From the NCBI GenBank assembly GCA_902770245.1, contig CACXSS010000005.1, positions 1-33,463 of the forward strand: 33,463 nucleotides of DNA. Direction: 5' to 3'. Positions 1-6,765 of this stretch are shown in pieces. The translations under genes were made by a program, and so were the position numbers. A model generated the notes under the pieces. The model had not been told where the DNA came from. It saw only the letters and a list, made by a program, of their open reading frames with translations, and did no database searches. Source of the stretch: an uncultured Planctomycetota bacterium (GTDB lineage Bacteria; Planctomycetota; Planctomycetia; Pirellulales; Thermoguttaceae). Position 1 is the first letter of the stretch. Every line of letters starts with the position of its first letter.

Positions 1-126
1 ACAATCGGTACAACAATAAATTATTTCAAAAATTCTATACGAATGAGCTTTTTTCCCGATTTATATATCAATCGACGTGAGGAAGCGTCGTGAATACAAC
101 ATTCTTTATAGTTAATGGGTATTATC
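1..126 (+). promoter_or_regulatory. Porin 1 upstream control region
   Basis: This is the first of four related porin control regions. An ACAAYCGNTACAAC box lies at 1-14, exactly 126 nt before the start codon. A weak -10-like ATCAAT is at 67-72. An inverted repeat CGACGT/GCGTCG at 73-78 and 85-90 encloses the loop GAGGAA. The sequence GGGTATTATC directly precedes the ATG at 127. No classical Shine-Dalgarno site is visible. The same elements recur in the same order before the other three porin genes, so the architecture is supported by comparison; the role of each element is inference. Confidence 0.55.
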
Positions 127-1551
127 ATGAACCGAAACCAAACTAAACTGTTTTTCGGAATAGCGCTGTCTATTTCCGGTCTGTTTGCAAGTCAAGCTCT
201 TGCAGCCACTGCCCGCACCTCTGCAGCATGCGATCCATCAGCCGCTGCCGCCTGCGATCCAGCTGTCGCCGCCTGCGATCCCGCTCCTGTCGCTTGCGAA
301 CCCGCCTGCTCGCCAGTTTGCGATCCAGCGCCTGTCGATTGCGCCGCGCCAGCCTCGTGCGATCCAGCAGCAGATGTTGCGTGCAATTCCGGTTGCCTTT
401 CGGCAGCTCCGGGCTGCGGAACCTGCTCCGCCTGCGGCAATTTCGGCTGCAGCGGATTTTGCGGACGTCAGGGCTGCGCTGATCCTTTCTTTGGGAAATT
501 GAAGAAATCCATTTGCGAAGGAACTTGCTGGTCTGGATACATGAACGCAGGCTACTTCACCAATTTTGCCGGCGACCGCAGCAATGGATATACTGATTGC
601 TGGAGCGAAACGACCCCGGCTTTCAATGCACTGTATGTATCTGCTACTAAAAAGGCGTTTACCGGCGGATGCGGATACGACGTCGGCTTTGGAGTAGACT
701 TCATGTTCGGCGAAGATTACCGAATCCTTCGCTCCGCTCGCGGTTTAGATCAAAACTGGTATACAGGACACATGTCCGATGGTCGTCCTTCCTACGGATT
801 TGCCATGCCGCAGTTGTATTTGGAAGCGGCAATCAATAACTGGTCGGTTAAAATGGGGCATTTTTATGGACTTATCGGATACGAAGGAGCTACTGCCAAT
901 AATCGCTTCTTCTACACCAAAGGTTTGATCTGCTCGGTTAGTACAGTTGTTCAGACTGGCGTTTTGGCGACCTACAGCGGATTCCAGAACCTCGACGTAA
1001 CCCTCGGTTGGGTCAATGGTTGGGGCAACGGTTTCGACAACAGCGAATACGGCGAAGGCATGGTCGAAGGCGCTTTCACCTATCACATGAACGAACACGC
1101 GTCTATCAAATACGCCTTCCTGGCTGGCACATGCGACATTTCTGCCCCGTTAGGAGCGCTCGGACCGATTGCTCCGGCATCAGCCAAAGGCAACGCGTCC
1201 GTTCACAACGTCGTCCTTGACCTGCAGCTTACAAGATACCTGAAATCAGTTTCTATCCTGTACTACGGCGATTTCGACGGCAACACTGTCCTCGCCTTGG
1301 GAGAACACCTGTATCGAGACATCAACTGCTGCGCCAAAGCTGGCTTCCGAGCTGAATGGATGAAGGCGACAATCAACGGTAAAGAGGCTGAACTGACAAC
1401 CCTCGGAATTGGATTGAACTATCACCCGGCTGGATATCAGAACCTGTACATCAGACCGGAACTGAGATACGACAAATCCACAGACGTGGCTCTGCTCAAT
1501 GGACGCGCTGACCAGTTCACCATCGGATTCGACGTCATGCTGACGTTCTAA
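127..1551 (+). CDS. BBP2-type outer-membrane beta-barrel porin, paralogue 1
   Basis: This encodes a 474-residue secreted protein. A signal peptide (about residues 1-26, ending SQALA) is followed by a Cys/Pro/Ala-rich stretch of about 90 residues with CDPA-type units and at least 16 cysteines. The remainder resembles planctomycete BBP2 (OmpL-like putative porin) barrels, with WSGYMNAGYFTNF, a FMFGEDYRI segment, WSVKMGHFYGLIGYEGA, a GWVNGWGNGFDN segment and a C-terminal strand ending in aromatic Phe (GFDVMLTF). It probably forms a channel in the outer membrane. An in-frame ATG 12 nt upstream (115) exists, but ATG 127 is preferred because it is the only one conserved in all four paralogues and it starts a normal signal peptide. 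It is closest to paralogue 2 (both have YTDCW). The family is confident; the substrate is unknown. Confidence 0.88.
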   Translation: MNRNQTKLFFGIALSISGLFASQALAATARTSAACDPSAAAACDPAVAACDPAPVACEPACSPVCDPAPVDCAAPASCDPAADVACNSGCLSAAPGCGTCSACGNFGCSGFCGRQGCADPFFGKLKKSICEGTCWSGYMNAGYFTNFAGDRSNGYTDCWSETTPAFNALYVSATKKAFTGGCGYDVGFGVDFMFGEDYRILRSARGLDQNWYTGHMSDGRPSYGFAMPQLYLEAAINNWSVKMGHFYGLIGYEGATANNRFFYTKGLICSVSTVVQTGVLATYSGFQNLDVTLGWVNGWGNGFDNSEYGEGMVEGAFTYHMNEHASIKYAFLAGTCDISAPLGALGPIAPASAKGNASVHNVVLDLQLTRYLKSVSILYYGDFDGNTVLALGEHLYRDINCCAKAGFRAEWMKATINGKEAELTTLGIGLNYHPAGYQNLYIRPELRYDKSTDVALLNGRADQFTIGFDVMLTF

Positions 1552-1895
1552 AAAACAAGCAGTATGCACACCGCGAGAAAAAAGAATTAGAATCACTTAA
1601 CGTTCGTGGTCTGTAAACCAAAACTCCTCTGAAGATTCGGATAATCTTCAAATATCAAAACCCCGGAAGAAGCAATTCTCCCGGGGATTTTAATTAGCAG
1701 CAAGCTGCCAGCTATTATTCTTGTTTTGATTCATAATTTATCTATTTTATCTAATCGGAAAATCTGCTACAACCGATACAACCCGAAAAATTCATAAAAA
1801 GATTCATTTTATTACAATTTTTTTCGATTTAATACAGTATGTAACGCAAGAGGCGTCAAACAAAAATTTGTCATTTATGGTCAATGGGTATTATC
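1552..1895 (+). promoter_or_regulatory. Porin 1-porin 2 intergenic region with porin 2 control elements
   Basis: This 344-nt stretch holds no gene. It contains a 7-bp hairpin GAAGATT/AATCTTC (1631-1649), a terminator (1661-1691), then the porin 2 control region. That region has the box ACAACCGATACAAC at 1769-1782 (127 nt before the start codon), a -10-like TACAGT at 1833-1838, a hairpin ACGC/GCGT with loop AAGAG at 1844-1856, and GGGTATTATC before ATG 1896. An ATTTTATCTAATCGG block upstream of the box is shared with paralogues 3 and 4. Function of the blocks is inferred from conservation between the copies. Confidence 0.55.
1661..1691 (+). terminator. Intrinsic terminator after porin 1
   Basis: The stem CCCCGG/CCGGGG at 1661-1666 and 1681-1686 continues, after one mismatch, as AGAA/TTCT closed by a GCAA tetraloop, and is followed by ATTTT. 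It lies about 110 nt after the stop codon and ahead of the next porin control region. Confidence 0.8.
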
Positions 1896-3380
1896 ATGAA
1901 ACGAAAAACATTCTTAACCGGAATAGCGCTGACTATTTTCAGTCTATTTGCGAGTCAAACATTTGCAGCTTCCGGCAGCATCGCCGCAGCCTGCGATCCA
2001 GCCGCAGCGGCGGCAGCTTGCGACCCTGGCGCAGTCGCTGACAATCCTTCATGCACCCCCGCTGCCGTTCCCGCAGCGGATTGCAATTCCGCCAGCCCGA
2101 GCGCTGATGGCGCCACTCCTGCGTCTTGCTCTCCTGCGGCAGCGCTCAGTAATTCAGGCTGCCTTTCATCTGCGCCTGGGTGCAGTTCCTGCTCCGCCTG
2201 CGGCAAAGCTGGTTGCGGTGGTCTTTGCAGTTCCTGCGCTCCTCACGGCTGCGCTGAAGCTTTCTTTGGAAAACTGAAGAAATCGCTCTGCGAAGGCGTT
2301 TGCTGGTCTGGCTATATGAATGCTGGATACTTCACCAACTTTGCCGGCGATAGAAGCAACGGATATACAGACTGCTGGAGCAATACAACGCCAGCGTTTA
2401 ACGCCCTGTACGTTGCAGCAGAGAAAAAAGCGTACACCGGCGGCTGTGGATATGATTTCGGCTTTGGCATTGACTTCATGTTCGGCGAAGACGCTCGCAT
2501 CTTCCGTTCCGCTCGCGGTTGGGATGACTCATGGGTAACTGGACACATGTACGATCCTGGTTCTGAAGCCTACGATATTGATTCCTACGGATTTGCCATG
2601 CCGCAATTGTACATGGAAATGGCTATTAACAACTGGTCAGTTAAATTGGGTCATTTTTATGGAGTAATGGGATACGAAGGAGCTACCGCTAACAGCCGTT
2701 TCTTCTATACCAAGGGTTTGCTTTGCCAAGTTAGTCCGGTAAGTCAGACGGGCGTTTTGGCAACGTACCGCGGTTTTGAAAACCTCGACATAACCCTTGG
2801 CTGGGTCAACGGCTGGAACAACGGCTTTGACAACAGCGAATATGGCGAAGGAATGGTTACTGGCGCGTTTACCTACCGAATGAATAAATATGCATCCATC
2901 AAATATGCATTTCTGGCTGGAACTGCTGAAATTGGAGGCGAACATGGCGGTGTAAGCGGATTTGTTGGACCGTATTGGTTTGCGGACGGAAAAGGCGTAG
3001 GATCAGCACATGACGTCGTATTAGATTTGCAGCTTACAGGACGTTTGGAATCCGTTTCAATTCTGCATTATTCAGACTTCGATCAGTCAGATAATCCTGA
3101 CGTCTGTGTTCGCACGTTAATTCTGGGACAGCATTTATACTATGATCTCAACAGCTGTACAAAAGTCGGTTTTCGTGCGGAATGGTTGAAGCTATCTGGA
3201 TTAAACAACTTTGAAATGACAACCTTCGGCATCGGATTGAACTATCATCCAGCAGGTCTCCAAAACCTGTACATCCGACCTGAACTTCGGTATGATAAAC
3301 TTTCCGATAAAGATATTTATATACTTAACGGACGACCTGACCAGTTCACCATCGGCTTCGACGTTATGCTGACGTTCTAG
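1896..3380 (+). CDS. BBP2-type outer-membrane beta-barrel porin, paralogue 2
   Basis: This encodes 494 residues, the longest of the four paralogues. A signal peptide (ending SQTFA) precedes a Cys/Ala/Pro-rich spacer in which the CDP units are partly replaced by Ser/Ala-rich sequence (SCSP, SGCLSSAPGC, CSSCSACG). The barrel repeats the paralogue 1 landmarks: WSGYMNAGYFTNF, a FGIDFMFGEDARI segment, WSVKLGHFYGVMGYEGA, GWVNGWNNGFDN, and a terminal GFDVMLTF. Extra residues relative to paralogue 1 fall in putative loops, near GSEAYDIDSYG and near GGVSGFVGPYWFADG. Loop length changes between near-identical strands are what is expected of surface-exposed porin loops. It has its own promoter-like region and terminator, so it is probably transcribed separately. 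ATG 1896 is chosen over 1884 by comparison with the other copies. Confidence 0.87.
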   Translation: MKRKTFLTGIALTIFSLFASQTFAASGSIAAACDPAAAAAACDPGAVADNPSCTPAAVPAADCNSASPSADGATPASCSPAAALSNSGCLSSAPGCSSCSACGKAGCGGLCSSCAPHGCAEAFFGKLKKSLCEGVCWSGYMNAGYFTNFAGDRSNGYTDCWSNTTPAFNALYVAAEKKAYTGGCGYDFGFGIDFMFGEDARIFRSARGWDDSWVTGHMYDPGSEAYDIDSYGFAMPQLYMEMAINNWSVKLGHFYGVMGYEGATANSRFFYTKGLLCQVSPVSQTGVLATYRGFENLDITLGWVNGWNNGFDNSEYGEGMVTGAFTYRMNKYASIKYAFLAGTAEIGGEHGGVSGFVGPYWFADGKGVGSAHDVVLDLQLTGRLESVSILHYSDFDQSDNPDVCVRTLILGQHLYYDLNSCTKVGFRAEWLKLSGLNNFEMTTFGIGLNYHPAGLQNLYIRPELRYDKLSDKDIYILNGRPDQFTIGFDVMLTF

Positions 3381-3383
3381 TTG

Positions 3384-3419
3384 AAAGTCAGGAATTAGAA
3401 GTCAGAAGCGAGAAGTGAG
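3384..3419. repeat. Heptanucleotide repeat array after porin 2
   Basis: Five degenerate 7-nt units run in register (AAAGTCA, GGAATTA, GAAGTCA, GAAGCGA, GAAGTGA), starting 3 nt after the porin 2 stop codon. The last units form the 5' arm of the terminator, so the repeat appears to have been used for transcription termination. Confidence 0.7.
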
Positions 3420-3446
3420 ACGTTGGAACTCACTTCTCGTTTTTCT
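3409..3446 (+). terminator. Intrinsic terminator after porin 2
   Basis: An 11-bp perfect stem CGAGAAGTGAG/CTCACTTCTCG (3409-3419 and 3429-3439) encloses a 9-nt loop and is followed by TTTTTCTTTT. Confidence 0.92.
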
Positions 3447-3490
3447 TTTAAATTGATTCTCAACTCTCAATCATTATCGCCATCTTGTTC

Positions 3491-3619
3491 ATTTTATCCA
3501 ATCGAAACAATACACCAAAAGCATTCGGACAATCTTTTTAATTGAACGTTATACCGATTTAATACAATGCGCGACGCTGGAGGCGTTGTGTGTAATATTA
3601 ATGGTAAACGGATATTATC
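3491..3619 (+). promoter_or_regulatory. Porin 3 upstream control region
   Basis: This is the most diverged of the four control regions. The block ATTTTATCCAATCG is at 3491-3504, the distal ACAAYCGNTACAAC box is only partly recognisable, and a -10-like TACAAT is at 3563-3568. Directly after it comes a hairpin CGACGC/GCGTTG (3572-3577 and 3583-3588, one G-T pair) with loop TGGAG. The TATTATC block precedes ATG 3620. The upstream ATG present in the other copies is absent here (AACGG instead of AATGG), which settles the start codon for the whole family. Confidence 0.55.
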
Positions 3620-5011
3620 ATGAAAACAATATCAATCTTAACTGGAATTGCGCTAACGATTTCCGGTCTGTTTACGAGCCTTGCGTTTGCGGATTCCGAT
3701 TCCACTCCAACTGACAGCGTTCCTGAATCCATTGTCGATTCTGCCCCTGAGGCTTCCGTCCCAGCATACGATCCTTGCATAGCATCTTGCGCCGAATGCA
3801 ATTCCGCTTGCCTTTCAGCCGCGCCGGATTGCGGATTCTGCGCCGAATGCGGAAATCCCGACTGCAACGGATGCTGCGATTCCTGCGTTCCTTACGGATT
3901 CTTTAGAAACCTGAAGAAATCTCTCTGCGAAAAAACATGCTGGTCCGGCTACATAAACGCCGGATACGATACCAACTTCTCTGGCGACCGCAGCAACGGT
4001 CTTGTCGACGCCTGGAATAATACAACCCCAACGCTCAACAGCTTATATATTTCCGCCGAAAAAAAGACGTTTACCGGCGGTTACGGCTTTGACGTCGGCT
4101 ATAGAGTTGACTTCATGTTCGGCGAAGACGCTCGAATCTTTCGTTCTGCCCGCGGCTTGGATCAAAACTGGGTTACCGGGCACATGTACAACGCCAATAC
4201 AGGTGAATATAACAGACCTTCATACGGCTTTGCCATGCCGTATTTGTACGTAGAAACCGCTATCAACAACTGGTCTGTCAAAGCGGGACATTTCAGGAGC
4301 ATTGTCGGCTACGAAGGAGCGCCTGCCCCGAAGAGATTCTTCTATACCAAAGGTTTGATCAGTTCCTCATCTCAAACCGGCATTTTAGCAACATACAACG
4401 GATTTGAAAACCTCGACATTACCGTTGGCTGGGTCAACGGCTGGAACAACGGATTCGACAACAGCAGATTTAACGACGGCATGGCGTCCGGTTCGTTCGC
4501 ATACCATATAAACCCGGCTGCGTCCATTAAATACTCGTTCCAGGCTGGAACGGCTGATATAGCAACCTTATTTGCATATTGGGGAGCGAGTAAATGGGGG
4601 CATACGAAAGGCGTTGGAGCCATTCACTGCGCTATTTTGGACGTTCATCTTAACAGCGCACTGGAATCCGTTACAATCGTGAACTATGCAGATTTTGGGC
4701 AGGCGATCGACTCCGACACGGGAACGCGAGCGCTCATTCTCGGAGAACATTTGTATTACACGATCAACTGCTGCTGGAAAGCCGGATTTAGAGCCGAATG
4801 GCTGAAACAGACGGATTATTACGGAACCGTTGACGATACCGAAGTTACATCGTTTACCCTCGGTCTGAACTGGCATCCGGGAGGAAATCAAAACCTCTAC
4901 GTCCGTCCGGAATTGCGATACGACCGCACGACCGGGGTTTGCAGTTACCACCCGCTCAACGGACGCGTTGATCAGCTCACCATCGGCTTTGACGTCATGA
5001 TGACGTTCTAG
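3620..5011 (+). CDS. BBP2-type outer-membrane beta-barrel porin, paralogue 3
   Basis: This encodes 463 residues. The signal peptide (about 1-24, ending SLAFA) is followed by a shorter, more acidic spacer than in paralogues 1 and 2 (Asp/Ser/Pro-rich, then CIASCAECNSACLSAAPDC and later CDSC). The barrel has WSGYINAGYDTNFSGDRSNG, VDAWNNTTPTLN, FMFGEDARIF, WSVKAGHFRSIVGYEGA, GWVNGWNNGFDN and a terminal GFDVMMTF. The DTNF, VDAW and YWGxxxWG signatures pair it with paralogue 4, so the array probably arose by more than one duplication. The spacer has lost the CDPA repeats, which shows that this segment evolves much faster than the barrel. The start at 3620 is the only reasonable one. Confidence 0.88.
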   Translation: MKTISILTGIALTISGLFTSLAFADSDSTPTDSVPESIVDSAPEASVPAYDPCIASCAECNSACLSAAPDCGFCAECGNPDCNGCCDSCVPYGFFRNLKKSLCEKTCWSGYINAGYDTNFSGDRSNGLVDAWNNTTPTLNSLYISAEKKTFTGGYGFDVGYRVDFMFGEDARIFRSARGLDQNWVTGHMYNANTGEYNRPSYGFAMPYLYVETAINNWSVKAGHFRSIVGYEGAPAPKRFFYTKGLISSSSQTGILATYNGFENLDITVGWVNGWNNGFDNSRFNDGMASGSFAYHINPAASIKYSFQAGTADIATLFAYWGASKWGHTKGVGAIHCAILDVHLNSALESVTIVNYADFGQAIDSDTGTRALILGEHLYYTINCCWKAGFRAEWLKQTDYYGTVDDTEVTSFTLGLNWHPGGNQNLYVRPELRYDRTTGVCSYHPLNGRVDQLTIGFDVMMTF

Positions 5012-5042
5012 GCGCCTTGCAGAATAGCGATTATTATAGCAG

Positions 5043-5078
5043 GAAGTGAGGGCGTAAAAAACTCTCACTTCTTTTTTT
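5043..5078 (+). terminator. Intrinsic terminator after porin 3
   Basis: An 8-bp stem GAAGTGAG/CTCACTTC (5043-5050 and 5064-5071) is followed by seven T residues. The stem sequence is nearly the same as in the porin 2 terminator, consistent with duplication of the gene together with its terminator. Confidence 0.9.
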
Positions 5079-5135
5079 GTCTTTTATTATCAGGTTTCTT
5101 ACCACTCATCTGACATCCGCCATTTCTAATTTCAC

Positions 5136-5287
5136 CCATTTTATCCAACCGGAAAAATCGTTACAATCGTTACAACCGGATTAAACGCAAAATTATCTAT
5201 AAAATTGTACCTTTAACCGATTTAAAACAATACGCGATACAAGAGGCGTCGCACATACAATGTTTTTTATGGTAAATGGGTATTATC
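5136..5287 (+). promoter_or_regulatory. Porin 4 upstream control region
   Basis: The ATTTTATCCAACCGG block is followed by the box ACAATCGTTACAAC at 5163-5176, 125 nt before the start codon. A -10-like AACAAT is at 5226-5231. An extended hairpin follows (5234-5240 with 5246-5252, loop AAGAG); its stem differs from the other copies by changes that mostly preserve pairing (one T-G pair and one mismatch). GGGTATTATC precedes ATG 5288. Confidence 0.55.
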
Positions 5288-6688
5288 ATGAGAAAAAGTT
5301 CACTCTTAGCTGGATTAGCAATCATTTCCGCCCTGTTTACGAGTCAGGGATTTGCGGCGTCAGGCTGCGTTTCTGCCGCATGCAACCCGGCTGCCGCTGC
5401 TGCATGCGACCCGGCTGTCGCCGCCGCTACAGCTTGCGAACCTGCTGCCGCTGCCAATGCCTCGCCAGATTCCACTGCAAATTGCAATACTGGTTGTCAG
5501 GATGAGTCTTGCTCAGCAGAGCCTATATGCAATAATCTTTGCCAACCTCAAAGCTGCCTTGAAATCGCTCTGGGCAACCTTAAACAATCCCTATGCGAAA
5601 ACGTTTGCTGGTCTGGCTATATAAACGCCGGATACGATACAAACTTCTCCGGCGACCGCAGCAACGGTATGGTCGACGCGTGGAATAACACCACCCCGAC
5701 GCTCAACGCTGTATATGTTTCCGCCGTTAAAAAGGCGTTTACTGGCGGTTACGGGGTCGATTATGGATTTGGCGTTGACTTCATGTTCGGCGAAGATTCC
5801 CGAATCTTCCGTTCCGCTCGCGGTCTGGATCAAAACTGGTACACCGGACACATGTACAATCCGGCTACGAAAGCTTACGATCGTCCTTCCTACGGGTTTG
5901 CCATGCCGCAGCTGTACATGGAAGCCGCTATTAACAACTGGTGTGTTAAAATCGGTCATTTTTATGGTCTGTTGGGCTACGAAGGCGCAACCGCACCGAG
6001 CAGATTTTTCTATACGAAAGGTTTGACCTGCGCCGCGTCCCCCGTCAGCCAAACCGGCGTTTTGGCTTCCTATAACGGATTCCAAAACCTCGACCTGACC
6101 CTCGGCTGGGTCAACGGCTGGGGCAACGGATTCGACAACAGCAGATTCGGCGAAGGCTTGCTTACCGGTTCGTTCACGTACCACATCAACCCGATGGCGT
6201 CAATCAAATACGCGTTCCTGGCTGGAACGGCTGACATGGCAGGCGTGTTCGGATATTGGGGAGTGTATAACTGGGGACGCATTAAAGGCGTTGGTTCAGC
6301 CCACAGCGTTGTTTTTGACGTTCATCTCAACAATTGTCTGGAATCCGTTACAACCGTGAACTATGTCGACTTCGGACAGGCGGCCTACTCACAAAACGGC
6401 ACTCGAGCGCTCATCATTGGCGAACACCTGTATTACACGCTCAACTGCTGCTGGAAAGCCGGATTCCGAGCGGAATGGATGAAAAATACAGATTACTACG
6501 GAGGCGCTGACGATACCGAAGTTACATCCTACGCCCTTGGTCTGAACTGGCATCCGGCGGGAAATCAGAATCTGTACGTCCGACCGGAACTGCGATACGA
6601 CCGCGCGACCGGCGCTTGGAAGAACCAGCCGCTCAACAAACGACCCGACCAGTTCACCATCGGCTTTGACGTCATGATGACGTTCTAG
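5288..6688 (+). CDS. BBP2-type outer-membrane beta-barrel porin, paralogue 4
   Basis: This encodes 466 residues. A signal peptide (ending SQGFA) precedes a CNPAAAAACDPAVAAATACE-type spacer, then a Cys/Asn/Gln-rich stretch (NCNTGCQDESC, CNNLCQPQSC) and the barrel. Barrel landmarks are WSGYINAGYDTNFSGDRSNG, FMFGEDSRIF, WCVKIGHFYGLLGYEGA, GWVNGWGNGFDN and terminal GFDVMMTF. The WSVK motif of the other copies is WCVK here, adding a cysteine in the barrel. The CDPA-rich spacer resembles paralogues 1 and 2 while the barrel resembles paralogue 3, so recombination between copies is possible. ATG 5288 is chosen by alignment of the four leaders rather than the upstream ATG at 5276. Confidence 0.88.
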   Translation: MRKSSLLAGLAIISALFTSQGFAASGCVSAACNPAAAAACDPAVAAATACEPAAAANASPDSTANCNTGCQDESCSAEPICNNLCQPQSCLEIALGNLKQSLCENVCWSGYINAGYDTNFSGDRSNGMVDAWNNTTPTLNAVYVSAVKKAFTGGYGVDYGFGVDFMFGEDSRIFRSARGLDQNWYTGHMYNPATKAYDRPSYGFAMPQLYMEAAINNWCVKIGHFYGLLGYEGATAPSRFFYTKGLTCAASPVSQTGVLASYNGFQNLDLTLGWVNGWGNGFDNSRFGEGLLTGSFTYHINPMASIKYAFLAGTADMAGVFGYWGVYNWGRIKGVGSAHSVVFDVHLNNCLESVTTVNYVDFGQAAYSQNGTRALIIGEHLYYTLNCCWKAGFRAEWMKNTDYYGGADDTEVTSYALGLNWHPAGNQNLYVRPELRYDRATGAWKNQPLNKRPDQFTIGFDVMMTF

Positions 6689-6718
6689 TCAAAAATCAGA
6701 TTTTAGAAGATTAAAGCG

Positions 6719-6756
6719 AGAAACGAGGGCGTGAAAAGCTCTCGTTTCTTTTTTTC
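6719..6756 (+). terminator. Intrinsic terminator after porin 4
   Basis: An 8-bp stem GAAACGAG/CTCGTTTC (6720-6727 and 6741-6748) is followed by seven T residues. It lies between convergent porin 4 and the UvrA-like gene. It would mainly serve the plus strand. Confidence 0.9.
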
Positions 6757-6765
6757 CCTGAGTTT

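Noticed and set aside
73-90. Porin leader hairpins as CsrA/RsmA binding sites
   Set aside because: Only two of the four loops contain GGA, so the key contact is not conserved.
192-440. Antisense open frame over the porin 1 cysteine-rich spacer (and similar ones in porins 2 and 4)
   Set aside because: The repeated GCN/TGC/GAT codons leave all frames open; the product is Ala/Gln/Gly low-complexity with no start signals.
5260-5505. Frame overlapping the porin 4 start (MFFMVNGYYHEK...)
   Set aside because: It arises from the conserved leader read in another frame; it is not preserved as a protein in the other copies.
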